Positions 1 through 5,331 of a DNA stretch of 5,331 nucleotides are shown here, one piece after another. A model generated the notes under the pieces. That model worked only from the letters and a program-made list of their open reading frames with translations, searched no databases and was not told the origin of the DNA. The stretch's first letter is position 1. Each line of letters starts with the position of its first letter. The DNA comes from Clostridia bacterium (GTDB lineage: Bacteria; Bacillota; Clostridia; TANB77; CAG-508): positions 1 to 5,331 of the forward strand of contig CAAGEF010000271.1 in NCBI GenBank assembly GCA_900768805.1, read 5' to 3'. The translations under genes were made by a program, and so were the position numbers.

Positions 1-92
1 GTGGCCAATGGTTTGAGCCTTATATCTCTGGAGTTAAAAAGAATTTTGCAAGTAAAACTTTTAAAAGGTTTATGCAAAGGAGTAGTATATGA
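1..92 (+). CDS. C-terminal fragment of a head-tail connector / minor capsid-type protein
   Basis: This is the last 29 codons of a gene that begins before the window. The reading frame starts at base 3 and ends with TGA at 90-92. The visible tail is basic and aromatic (it begins GQWFEPYISGVKK and ends KRFMQRSSI). The TGA overlaps the ATG of the next gene as ATGA, which suggests translational coupling and supports this frame over the other two. In Bacillota siphophages the gene just before the tail terminator usually encodes a minor capsid (Minor_capsid_2) or HK97 gp10-like tail-completion protein. A WFE-type motif near the C-terminus is compatible with that, but the assignment rests mostly on position. 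Too little is present to name a family firmly. Confidence 0.6.
   Translation, partial: GQWFEPYISGVKKNFASKTFKRFMQRSSI
77..81 (+). promoter_or_regulatory. Ribosome binding site for the tail terminator gene
   Basis: AGGAG lies 7 bases before the ATG at 89, inside the end of the upstream gene. It fixes the start of the 130-residue protein and, with the ATGA stop/start overlap, indicates coupled translation. Confidence 0.75.
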
Positions 93-481
93 TTTTAGAT
101 GATTATTTAACAGATTTTGAAACTAATTTTAATGGTTGGGATGGTGCATCTTCTACAGGTAACATTGATAAAAACAAAGAAAAAGCAATTTGTTTTTATA
201 ACTCAAAAAGAGTATTAGCTTACGATGGCCGAATAGGTGGAAAAGCTAATAAAAGCACAAATATCAAACCTATTACTATTTTATTAAGATATACAAAAAA
301 TCAAAAAGATGCCGAAATAATGGCACAAAAACTATTTGACTTCTACAATGAGAGGTCATTTTTTATTGATAATAAAAGGGTAGATGTACACATGTTATAT
401 GATGATCCAATTTATTTAGGTACAGATGATAATGGTGTATTTGAATACTCTTTAGAATTAGATTTATATGAAGGGAGATAG
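89..481 (+). CDS. Tail terminator / minor capsid protein (Minor_capsid_3-like)
   Basis: This 130-residue protein has the pattern of the phage minor capsid protein family Minor_capsid_3, whose members sit at the tail-terminator position. An N-terminal helix is followed by a strand with an aliphatic/aromatic core (AICFYNS, residues 33-39), then a strand (ITILLRYTK, 62-70), a helix (AEIMAQKLFDFYNE, 75-88), and a C-terminal strand pair around PIYLGTDDNGVFEYSLELDLYE (107-128). The LGxDxNGxxExSL segment is the most telling part. Such proteins cap the finished tail tube as a ring and form the surface that joins the head. Its length is normal for the family, and it lies between a connector-type gene and the tube gene, as expected. 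The start is supported by AGGAG at 77-81. Family recognition is from memory of the motif pattern; the terminator role is inferred from family and position. Confidence 0.8.
   Translation: MILDDYLTDFETNFNGWDGASSTGNIDKNKEKAICFYNSKRVLAYDGRIGGKANKSTNIKPITILLRYTKNQKDAEIMAQKLFDFYNERSFFIDNKRVDVHMLYDDPIYLGTDDNGVFEYSLELDLYEGR
471..477 (+). promoter_or_regulatory. Ribosome binding site for the tail tube gene
   Basis: AAGGGAG lies 9 bases before the ATG at 487 and is embedded in the last codons of the preceding gene. It favours the ATG at 487 over the ATG at 482, which opens a frame that stops after five codons. Confidence 0.65.
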
Positions 482-486
482 ATGTT

Positions 487-930
487 ATGGCAACAGTAAC
501 AGTAGGTAATTATGCAATATCTGATTGCAAAGTATCAGTAAAAACTAACTCTGGTACACCTGGTACATATTCAGAAATTGCAGATATGGAAGAAATGAAT
601 TTAACAGTAGAAAATAATACTGAAACATGGTACTCAATTAAAGATGGTGGTTGGCAAAATGCTTTAATGACAGCTAGAGCAGTAAGTGGTTCATTTACTG
701 GAAAAAGATGTTTAGGAGATACAGGAAACGATTATTTAGATGGATTAAGATTTGTTGATGCATCTCAAGCAGTTGCAGATTGGAAAATTGAATTTCCTAA
801 TGGTGCTAGTTTAGCATTTACAGCAGTTACAGGTTTAACTGATGTATTAGGAGCTGCAACAGATGTAGCACCTTTAAATGGTGATATTACAGGTAAAGGA
901 AAACCAACTTTTACTCCAGCAGCAGCTTAA
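487..930 (+). CDS. Major tail tube protein
   Basis: This 147-residue protein is the subunit that stacks as hexameric rings to form the tail tube. It matches the phage tail tube pattern common in Clostridia phages: a short N-terminal strand (VTVGNYAISDCKVSVKT), IADMEEMNLTVENNTETWYSI (residues 31-51), a GGWQNALMTARAVSGSFTGKR region (54-74), GDTGNDYLDGL (78-88), and a strand pair WKIEFPNGASLAFTAV (99-114). It ends in a GKPTFTPA-type tail (138-145). No C-terminal Ig-like decoration domain is present, so this is the bare tube form. The gene starts 5 bases after the preceding stop and has a good ribosome binding site. It is directly followed by an intrinsic terminator, consistent with being the most abundantly needed tail protein. 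Two cysteines (C14, C75) are present; nothing shows that they pair. Confidence 0.88.
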   Translation: MATVTVGNYAISDCKVSVKTNSGTPGTYSEIADMEEMNLTVENNTETWYSIKDGGWQNALMTARAVSGSFTGKRCLGDTGNDYLDGLRFVDASQAVADWKIEFPNGASLAFTAVTGLTDVLGAATDVAPLNGDITGKGKPTFTPAAA

Positions 931-935
931 TTATA

Positions 936-981
936 AAGGTAGGGCATAATTTTTTTAAAAATGCTCTACCTTATTTTTTTT
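936..981 (+). terminator. Rho-independent terminator after the tail tube gene
   Basis: A 12-bp stem is formed by AAGGTAGGGCAT (936-947) and ATGCTCTACCTT (961-972). All pairs are Watson-Crick except one G-U (943/965). The loop is 13 bases, rich in T and A. One A follows, then eight T residues (974-981). It begins 5 bases after the tube gene's stop codon. No convincing promoter is visible between it and the next start at 1015, so the downstream genes are probably reached by read-through, making this a partial terminator that lowers expression after the tube gene. The read-through role is inference. Confidence 0.85.
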
Positions 982-998
982 ATTAAATATTAAATTTT

Positions 999-1005
999 AG
1001 GGGGA
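999..1005 (+). promoter_or_regulatory. Ribosome binding site for the tail assembly chaperone gene
   Basis: AGGGGGA lies 9 bases before the ATG at 1015. It pairs with the 16S anti-Shine-Dalgarno if one G-U pair is allowed, and it supports the 1015 start. Confidence 0.6.
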
Positions 1006-1014
1006 ATTTTTAAA

Positions 1015-1359
1015 ATGGCTAAAAGAATTATTGATTTAGGTGTAACAAAAGAAATGCTTACAGGAGATAACTTTCCAGAAATTAAAATTTTGGATAAATG
1101 TTATGTAGTAGATGATAGACAAAAAACATGGGATAAAATCCAAAAAATCCAAAATGATGAAAGTTTATCTGCAGAAGAAAAAGAAAATAAAGTATATGAA
1201 TTAGCTTTAGGTAAAGATAAATTTGAAGAAATTAAAGCATTAGATTTGAATGTTGAGCAATACAGATTTTTCACTTTTTGCGTAATGGCAGCTATTACAG
1301 GAGAAGATCCAAAAGAATTAGAGAAAAGAGCATTAGAACAAGCTAAATCAAAAAACTAA
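1015..1359 (+). CDS. Tail assembly chaperone, short form (G-type)
   Basis: This 114-residue acidic/basic mixed, helix-rich protein sits between the tube gene and the tape measure gene, the position of lambda G and its counterparts. These chaperones bind the tape measure protein before tube polymerisation and are absent from the virion. A beta-like N-terminal stretch (RIIDLGV, then EIKILDKCYVVDD at 22-34) is followed by helical segments (residues 35-63, 66-76 and 80-95) and a charged tail. The last codons TCA AAA AAC TAA contain the slippery heptamer A AAA AAC immediately before the stop, so part of the ribosomes continue into the -1 frame and make the longer GT form. The primary sequence is divergent; the call depends on position, size and the frameshift signal, which together are strong. 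Confidence 0.85.
   Translation: MAKRIIDLGVTKEMLTGDNFPEIKILDKCYVVDDRQKTWDKIQKIQNDESLSAEEKENKVYELALGKDKFEEIKALDLNVEQYRFFTFCVMAAITGEDPKELEKRALEQAKSKN
1350..1356 (+). promoter_or_regulatory. Slippery heptamer for programmed -1 frameshifting (A AAA AAC)
   Basis: Read in the frame of the 1015 gene, the heptamer is A AAA AAC, with AAA in the P site and AAC in the A site, both able to re-pair one base back. The zero-frame stop TAA follows directly at 1357-1359. After slippage the next codon is CTA at 1356-1358, and the -1 frame stays open to the TAA at 1704-1706. A stable stem begins 4 bases downstream. The heptamer matches the classic X XXY YYZ rule. Confidence 0.9.
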
Positions 1360-1706
1360 ATAAATCTCAATCAAATGAAGAGTATTATTATGATTTAGAT
1401 TTTGATTGGGATTTAATTGTTTCTAGTTTTCTGCAACAATATGGCATTAGGTTAAATTATGAATATGACACAATATCATATGTTGAATTTAATCAATTAT
1501 TGGCAGGAATTAATGGAGATACACCTCTAGGATACACAGTACAAATAAGAGCTGAAACAGATCAGAAAAGAATTAGAGAAATGACAGCTCATGAAAAAGA
1601 GATTAGAAGAAAATGGAAAGAATTTAGACAAAAACAACATAAAGAAAATCTTATTTATGTTTCAAAAGAAAATATTGATAAAGTTCTTTCTGGAATTTTT
1701 AGATAA
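1356..1706 (+). CDS. T domain of the GT tail assembly chaperone (phage Gp15-like), made by -1 frameshift from the 1015 gene
   Basis: The full product is translated from 1015-1356, then re-reads base 1356 and continues to 1706, giving a 230-residue GT fusion (114 + 116). The -1 frame has no ATG or GTG before the ATG at 1581; its first possible start, TTG at 1500, lacks a ribosome binding site and falls inside the conserved domain, so a separate gene is unlikely. The T part contains DFDWDLIVSSFLQQYGIRL, then SYVEFNQLLAGINGDTPLGYTVQIRA and a basic helix with IRRKWKEFRQKQ. This is the pattern of the bacteriophage Gp15 family (DW...I..SF.QQYGI.L followed by F..LLAG...TPLG...IR). In lambda, the T portion of GT recruits the tube protein to the tape measure/chaperone complex; the same role is inferred here. 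Annotating only 1500-1706 would lose about half of the domain. Confidence 0.87.
   Translation, partial: LNKSQSNEEYYYDLDFDWDLIVSSFLQQYGIRLNYEYDTISYVEFNQLLAGINGDTPLGYTVQIRAETDQKRIREMTAHEKEIRRKWKEFRQKQHKENLIYVSKENIDKVLSGIFR
1361..1415 (+). promoter_or_regulatory. Stem-loop stimulating the -1 frameshift
   Basis: Bases 1361-1375 pair with 1401-1415 in a 15-bp stem with a single U-G pair (1367/1409); the outer pairs are A-U and the core includes C1366-G1410, C1368-G1408 and C1372-G1404. The loop is 25 bases (1376-1400). The stem begins 4 bases after the slippery heptamer, or 6 if the two outermost A-U pairs are open, which is near the usual spacing for such stimulators. Both arms lie within the T-domain coding sequence. 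I found no clear downstream partner for the loop, so a simple hairpin is the supported structure and a pseudoknot is unproven. Confidence 0.75.
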
Positions 1707-1713
1707 GGGGGTG
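1705..1713 (+). promoter_or_regulatory. Ribosome binding site for the tape measure gene
   Basis: AAGGGGGTG begins within the stop codon of the GT frame and ends 8 bases before the ATG at 1722. The identical 9-mer, at the same spacing and again overlapping the preceding TAA, serves the gene at 4773. Confidence 0.75.
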
Positions 1714-1721
1714 AAAACATT

Positions 1722-4700
1722 ATGGCAGGAAGTACAGCAGGAAGTGTTGCAGTAGATCTAGTATTAAATGACAGAGCTTTTAATAGTTCTGTTAGAAATA
1801 ATATAAGAAGTACAGAAAGTGCTTATAAAGCTAGTTTTAATAAAATAGCAGGATTTATTGCAACAGCTTTTGCAGTTGATAAAGTTGCTAATTTTGGTAA
1901 AGAGGCAGTAAAAGCAGCATCAGATGCACAAGCAGCATGGACAGGATTAAATAGTATTGTTGAAGGTACAGGGAATAATTTTGATGTAGCTCATTCTTTT
2001 TTAACTAAATTTACACAAGATGGCCTTGTAGGTATTGAAGATGCAGCAACAGCATATAAAAGCTTATTGGCCAGAGGTTACGATACTACACAAATTGAAA
2101 ATGTAATGACAGCTTTAAAAGATAGTGCAGCATTTGGTAGACAAAGCTCATATACATTAAGTGAGGCAGTTGTATCTGCAGCAGAAGGTTTAAAGAACGA
2201 AAATAGTATATTAGTTGATAATGCAGGTGTTACAAAGAATGTTGCTAAAATGTGGGAAGAATATGCAGCAAGCATTGGTACAACTAGAGATAAATTAACC
2301 CAACAACAGAAGATACAAGCAGAAGTAAATGGAATACTAGAAGAAACAAAGTTCCAAACAGGTGATGCAGCAACATATACTAATACTTTTGCAGGTAGAG
2401 TACAGATATTAAAAGGTGCTTTTTCATCTATGCAAATTGCAATAGGTAAAGTAGTAGCACCGATTGTAGGCTTATTTATACCTGCTCTAACAAGTGCAAT
2501 TAATGCAGTTACTGCATTTTTCACTAAATTGCAAGGTGTATTAAAAGTTTTTGGCCTTGATTTTCCAGATGTTGTTTCTAAAACTACAACAAGTGTAGGT
2601 GGAGCAACAGATGCAATAGGTGGCATGGGTGGTAGTGCATCAGATGCAGCAAAGAAAATAGCAGGTACAGGAACTGCAGCAAAAAAAGCTGCTAAAGAGG
2701 CAAAAAGAGCCTTCGCAAGTGTTGATGAGATAAATGTAATCAATACTAAAGATACAAGTGCATCTAGTGGATCTGGTGGCTCTGATGGTGGAGCATCTGG
2801 TGGAGTTGGGGGTAGCTCTGCAGTAAATACAGGAAATGATGCAGTAAGTGAGGCCGTTAAAAGTACAGCAGAAAAGATTATGAAATACATAGCTCCATTA
2901 CAAGCTATTAATTTTGATAATTTAATAAAAGCATTTGGTTTATTAAAAGAGGCAGCATTAGGATTAGGTGGCACGATATGGCAAGGCCTAGAATGGGCAT
3001 ATTTTAATTTATTAGTACCATTGGCACAATGGACTATAGAGGATTTTTTACCTGCATTTTTCTATGCTTTATCTGGAGCATTAAATGCAGTAAATGGAAT
3101 ATTACAAGAAGTATATCCAATATTCATATTATTATGGGATAATTTCCTAAAGCCAATAGCATCATGGACAGGTGGGGTTATCGTATCTGCTTTATATGCA
3201 ATTGGTGATGCTCTAAATTGGGTAGGAGATCATGCAAATTTAGTTATAGGTGCTATGGTTGGATTAGGCTCTGCATGGGTTACTTTCAAGGCATTAGGCA
3301 TTTTAGGTAGTATTATGCAGTTTATTAAATATTCTGCAGCATTAGCAGGTACAACAGGTATTATAAATTCATTAGGTGCAGCAGTAAGCATGTTATGGAC
3401 TTATTTCAAAGGTGGTTCAATAGTAACAACAGTAATAGGGTGGTTTACTAAACTATCTGGAATATTTACAGGAGTTGCAACAGCAATAGGTATTTCAACA
3501 GGTGCATTATTAGGAATTATTGCAGTAGTTGCAGCAGTTGCAGCAGGTGCATATTTATTAGTTACAAATTGGGATAGTGTTAAAAATTTCTTTAGTGAAA
3601 CTCTACCAAAAGTAATGAGTAATCTTATAGATTGGTTTAAAGAATTACCAGGAAAAATTGGTTATTGGATGGGATATGCAGCAGGTACTGTAGTTAAATA
3701 TCTAGTAGAATTATTTACAGTAACAATACCTAAAAAATGGAAAGAGTTTCAAAATTGGGCAAAAGAAATACCATCTAAATTAGAAACATTTTTCACAAAA
3801 ACTATTCCAGAAAAATGGAAAGAGTTAGAGGATTTCTTTAAAAACATAGATTTAAAAGAAATTGGTAAAAATATAATAAATGGCTTAATTGATGGAATAA
3901 CTTTCAAATGGAAAGTTTTATGGACAACAATTAGTGAATTTATAGAAGGATTTATAAAAGGATTTAAAGATGCTTTAGGCATACATTCGCCATCAACTTT
4001 ATTTGCAGAAATTGGCCAAAATATCATACAAGGTTTAATAAATGGTGTTCAATCTTTATTACAAAAAGTAAAAGAGATATTTACAAATATTGTAAGTACC
4101 ATTAAATCAGTATGGGGTGTTATTTCTGGATGGGTAAAAGATAAAATTATTACTCCAATTTCAAATTTGTGGACAGGCCTAAAAACTACTCTAACAAATA
4201 CCATAACAGGTATAAAAACTAATATGATAAATATTTTCAATTCAGCCAAAACAACAGTACTTTCAACTTTTGAGAGCATAAAAAAGGGTATAACTGATAA
4301 AATAACAGCAGCAAAAAATACAGTTGGAAATATGATAGAAAAAATAAAAGGTTTCTTTAAATTCCAATGGTCACTACCTACAATTAAAACTCCACATATT
4401 TCATGGAGTACAACTCCAGCTAGTGGATGGATAGCAAAAACATTAGAGGCTTTAGGTTTACCATCTAGCATACCTAAAATGAATGTAGAATGGTATGCAC
4501 AAGGTGGATGGTTAAAGAAAAATAATCCACAATTAGCAGTTGTAGGTGATAACAAGAGAGAAAACGAAATTATTGCTCCAGAAAGTAAAATCAGAGAGCA
4601 AGTAAAACAAGCTATAAATGAATTGGGTGGCAACATTGTGGGTACTACTCAAAAAATAGCATTAGATATTACTGTAAGAACAGATGATGGCAGAAAAATA

Positions 4701-4757
4701 ATTAAGAAAATTAATGATGTTACTATTGAAGATGGTAAAGTTTCATTGATTATATAA
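1722..4757 (+). CDS. Tail tape measure protein
   Basis: This 1011-residue protein is by far the largest in the window. It fills the tail tube lumen during assembly, sets tail length, and is expected to leave during DNA injection. Residues 1-290 form the TP901-type tape measure core, including the hallmark VDNAGVTKNVAKMWEEYAASIG (165-186) and LTQQQKIQAEVNGILEET (192-209). A Gly/Ser-rich linker spans about 346-368 and separates this from a hydrophobic middle region. That region has strongly apolar segments, notably about 505-535 and 593-614 (LLGIIAVVAAVAAGAYLLV), which may take part in membrane passage. Three related helical units start near 627, 668 and 694 (T-hydrophobic-P-K/E...W/F-K). Two IGxNIIxGLIxGI units follow (714-726, 764-776), the second next to GIHSPST (753-759), a motif common in Bacillota tape measures. 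The C-terminus carries GGW (928-930) and NEIIAPE (948-954), also typical. No peptidase or lysozyme domain motif was recognised. Confidence 0.95.
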   Translation: MAGSTAGSVAVDLVLNDRAFNSSVRNNIRSTESAYKASFNKIAGFIATAFAVDKVANFGKEAVKAASDAQAAWTGLNSIVEGTGNNFDVAHSFLTKFTQDGLVGIEDAATAYKSLLARGYDTTQIENVMTALKDSAAFGRQSSYTLSEAVVSAAEGLKNENSILVDNAGVTKNVAKMWEEYAASIGTTRDKLTQQQKIQAEVNGILEETKFQTGDAATYTNTFAGRVQILKGAFSSMQIAIGKVVAPIVGLFIPALTSAINAVTAFFTKLQGVLKVFGLDFPDVVSKTTTSVGGATDAIGGMGGSASDAAKKIAGTGTAAKKAAKEAKRAFASVDEINVINTKDTSASSGSGGSDGGASGGVGGSSAVNTGNDAVSEAVKSTAEKIMKYIAPLQAINFDNLIKAFGLLKEAALGLGGTIWQGLEWAYFNLLVPLAQWTIEDFLPAFFYALSGALNAVNGILQEVYPIFILLWDNFLKPIASWTGGVIVSALYAIGDALNWVGDHANLVIGAMVGLGSAWVTFKALGILGSIMQFIKYSAALAGTTGIINSLGAAVSMLWTYFKGGSIVTTVIGWFTKLSGIFTGVATAIGISTGALLGIIAVVAAVAAGAYLLVTNWDSVKNFFSETLPKVMSNLIDWFKELPGKIGYWMGYAAGTVVKYLVELFTVTIPKKWKEFQNWAKEIPSKLETFFTKTIPEKWKELEDFFKNIDLKEIGKNIINGLIDGITFKWKVLWTTISEFIEGFIKGFKDALGIHSPSTLFAEIGQNIIQGLINGVQSLLQKVKEIFTNIVSTIKSVWGVISGWVKDKIITPISNLWTGLKTTLTNTITGIKTNMINIFNSAKTTVLSTFESIKKGITDKITAAKNTVGNMIEKIKGFFKFQWSLPTIKTPHISWSTTPASGWIAKTLEALGLPSSIPKMNVEWYAQGGWLKKNNPQLAVVGDNKRENEIIAPESKIREQVKQAINELGGNIVGTTQKIALDITVRTDDGRKIIKKINDVTIEDGKVSLII
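2757..2828 (+). other. Gly/Ser-rich linker within the tape measure protein
   Basis: Residues about 346-369 consist almost only of Gly, Ser, Ala, Thr and Asp (for example SSGSGGSDGG). The segment joins the N-terminal core to the hydrophobic middle and probably acts as a flexible hinge. It is the only clear low-complexity stretch in the protein. Confidence 0.7.
3600..3827 (+). repeat. Degenerate helical repeat units in the tape measure protein
   Basis: Three units are recognisable at the protein level: TLPKVMSNLIDWFKELPGKI (from residue 627), TIPKKWKEFQNWAKEIPSKL (from 668) and TIPEKWKELEDFF (from 694). The last two are exactly 26 residues (78 bases) apart and share 16 identical bases, AAAAATGGAAAGAGTT, at 3733-3748 and 3811-3826. 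The first unit is separated from the second by a Gly/aromatic-rich insertion. This looks like internal duplication, as often seen in tape measure proteins. Confidence 0.65.
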
Positions 4758-4764
4758 GGGGGTG
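4756..4764 (+). promoter_or_regulatory. Ribosome binding site for the gene after the tape measure
   Basis: AAGGGGGTG overlaps the last two bases of the tape measure stop codon and ends 8 bases before the ATG at 4773. It is identical in sequence and spacing to the site at 1705-1713. Confidence 0.75.
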
Positions 4765-4772
4765 CATAGTTT

Positions 4773-5180
4773 ATGTCTTTAGCAGATCCAGGAGTACATG
4801 AGCTAGTAGTTAATAACAACATCTTAATAAAAGTAGATGGTTTAGAATTTGAGTATGCTCAACAAGATAGTGAGGCATCTGGTAATAGTGAAGATGGCAC
4901 TATGTACCGAGATGTAATAGGTTTAAAAAATAAAATCTATTGTACATTTGAAGATCCAGAGATTTGTAGTGGAAGTAATTTAGATAATATTTTAAGTCTT
5001 TTGGATTATTCTAGTATGACAGTAAATTATTGGGATAGAAAAGCAAAAGGCAGAGTTACTAAATCTATGTATTTTGTTTCTGATAAAATTAGATTACGAG
5101 AATGTGAAATAAATAATGATTATGCTGCAAAACCTTTTGAGGCTAGATTTATTCAAATGACAATAGATAATGTTTCATAG
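4773..5180 (+). CDS. Small phage tail protein of uncertain family, between tape measure and tail-tip genes
   Basis: This 135-residue soluble protein has no signal peptide or membrane segment. It reads as a beta-rich domain: ELVVNNNILIKVDGLEFEYAQ (residues 10-30), then DGTMYRDVIGLKNKIYCTFE (41-60), a short helix (LDNILSLLDY, 70-79), and strands MTVNYWDRKAKGRVTKSMYFVSD (82-104) and PFEARFIQMT (121-130). The segment with an 'I.VDG..' strand followed by 'DGTM.RD.IG.K.K' resembles a group of small uncharacterised tail proteins in Clostridia phages (I recall DUF6711), but this is from memory and not firm. The gene lies where a distal tail (Dit) or tail-hub accessory protein is normally found, and the fold type suits a ring-forming tail-tip component; that role is inferred. 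It starts 15 bases after the tape measure stop with a strong ribosome binding site. Confidence 0.7.
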   Translation: MSLADPGVHELVVNNNILIKVDGLEFEYAQQDSEASGNSEDGTMYRDVIGLKNKIYCTFEDPEICSGSNLDNILSLLDYSSMTVNYWDRKAKGRVTKSMYFVSDKIRLRECEINNDYAAKPFEARFIQMTIDNVS

Positions 5181-5187
5181 GGAGGTG
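5181..5187 (+). promoter_or_regulatory. Ribosome binding site for the next tail gene
   Basis: GGAGGTG follows the stop codon at 5178-5180 directly, and its GGAGG core lies 6 bases before the ATG at 5192. It is the closest match in the window to the consensus and fixes the start of the gene cut by the window end. Confidence 0.8.
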
Positions 5188-5191
5188 TGAT

Positions 5192-5331
5192 ATGTATAAC
5201 GTTAGCCAAGATTATTTAGATTTTATAAATGATAGTAGTATTGTTGGTAGAAATTCAAAAAGTAAAGTAGTTATTGATAATGTTGAATATTTTACAGATA
5301 CTTTAAAAACTAATCCAAAAATATCACACAA
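5192..5331 (+). CDS. N-terminal fragment of a tail protein, probably a tail-tip/hub component
   Basis: The frame opens at ATG 5192 and remains open for 46 codons to the window edge. The start MYNVSQDYLDFINDSS, followed by a basic turn (GRNSKSK) and a strand VVIDNVEYFTDTLK, resembles the N-termini of Clostridia phage tail proteins that lie after the tape measure region: a short helix and then a beta strand carrying an 'I.N/DG..Y' pattern. Such genes encode tail-hub or Gp37/Tal-like proteins that attach fibres. Function is inferred from position and this weak N-terminal resemblance. The rest of the gene lies outside the window. Confidence 0.6.
   Translation, partial: MYNVSQDYLDFINDSSIVGRNSKSKVVIDNVEYFTDTLKTNPKISH

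Noticed and set aside
1..102. Alternative frame from base 1 ending at TGA 100-102 for the upstream gene
   Set aside because: The frame from base 3 gives the classic ATGA stop/start overlap with the next gene and a more natural phage-like C-terminus; the frame from base 1 would overrun the next start by 14 bases and reads as Leu/Val-rich without a recognisable pattern.
982..1014. A promoter for the chaperone and tape measure genes in the AT-rich gap after the terminator
   Set aside because: TATTAA-like strings are present but no TTGACA-like element at proper spacing is visible, and in such AT-rich DNA -10-like hexamers are expected by chance.
1376..1470. A possible pseudoknot between the 1376-1400 loop and downstream sequence
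   Set aside because: I looked for a complementary stretch to the loop within the following bases and found none longer or stronger than chance in this AT-rich region, so only the hairpin is claimed.
1500..1706. A separate 68-residue gene starting at TTG 1500
   Set aside because: There is no ribosome binding site before it, the -1 frame is open and conserved-looking far upstream (to the slippery site), and the start would cut the Gp15-like domain. It is better explained as the distal part of the frameshifted GT product.
2078..2974. Long open frame on the minus strand (298 codons) opposite the tape measure gene
   Set aside because: It is a shadow of the tape measure frame: the translation is a low-complexity Ala/Pro/Ser/Phe-rich string, no domain is recognisable, and the + strand frame has clear family motifs. 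The same applies to minus-strand frames at 3749-4027 and 4049-4636.
4280..4286. In-frame slippery-type heptamer A AAA AAG in the tape measure gene (similar ones: A AAA AAA at 2681-2687, A AAA AAT at 295-301 in the terminator gene)
   Set aside because: Such heptamers arise readily in AT-rich coding DNA. The -1 frames after 4286 and 301 soon reach a stop (within 3 and about 13 codons), and no recognisable extension or matching stem was seen. Only the 1350-1356 site has the full context.

Overview
The window is part of the late structural (tail morphogenesis) module of a siphovirus-type phage or prophage. All genes lie on the + strand and are packed tightly. The DNA is very AT-rich, with heavy use of TTA (Leu), AGA (Arg) and GCA (Ala) codons and strong purine-rich ribosome binding sites. 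This points to a low-GC Bacillota host, probably Clostridia-like, although Fusobacteria cannot be excluded from sequence alone. TGA is used as a stop and Trp is TGG, so the standard bacterial code applies. No host genes, tRNAs, integrase, attachment sites or CRISPR arrays are visible, so free phage and prophage cannot be told apart.

Layout from left to right: (1) the C-terminal 29 codons of an upstream head-tail connector or minor capsid-type protein, overlapping the next start by ATGA; (2) a tail terminator-like protein of the Minor_capsid_3 type (89-481); (3) the major tail tube protein (487-930); (4) an intrinsic terminator (936-981) that separates the tube gene from the rest; (5) the tail assembly chaperone pair, in which a short G-type protein (1015-1359) is extended into a phage Gp15-like T domain (to 1706) by a programmed -1 frameshift at A AAA AAC (1350-1356), followed by a 15-bp stem; (6) a 1011-residue tape measure protein (1722-4757); (7) a 135-residue tail protein of uncertain family (4773-5180); (8) the start of a further tail gene, probably a tail-tip or hub component, cut by the window edge (5192 onward).

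The genes fit one assembly pathway. The tape measure protein, kept soluble by the G and GT chaperones, sets tail length. Tube subunits polymerise around it, the terminator protein caps the tube and prepares it for head joining, and the genes after the tape measure build the tail tip. Two devices adjust protein ratios: the terminator after the tube gene, which should lower transcription downstream of the most abundant tail protein, and the frameshift, which makes GT a minority product. The module is canonical in order. The main points worth attention are the frameshift with its stem, the terminator, and the unassigned gene between the tape measure and the tail tip.
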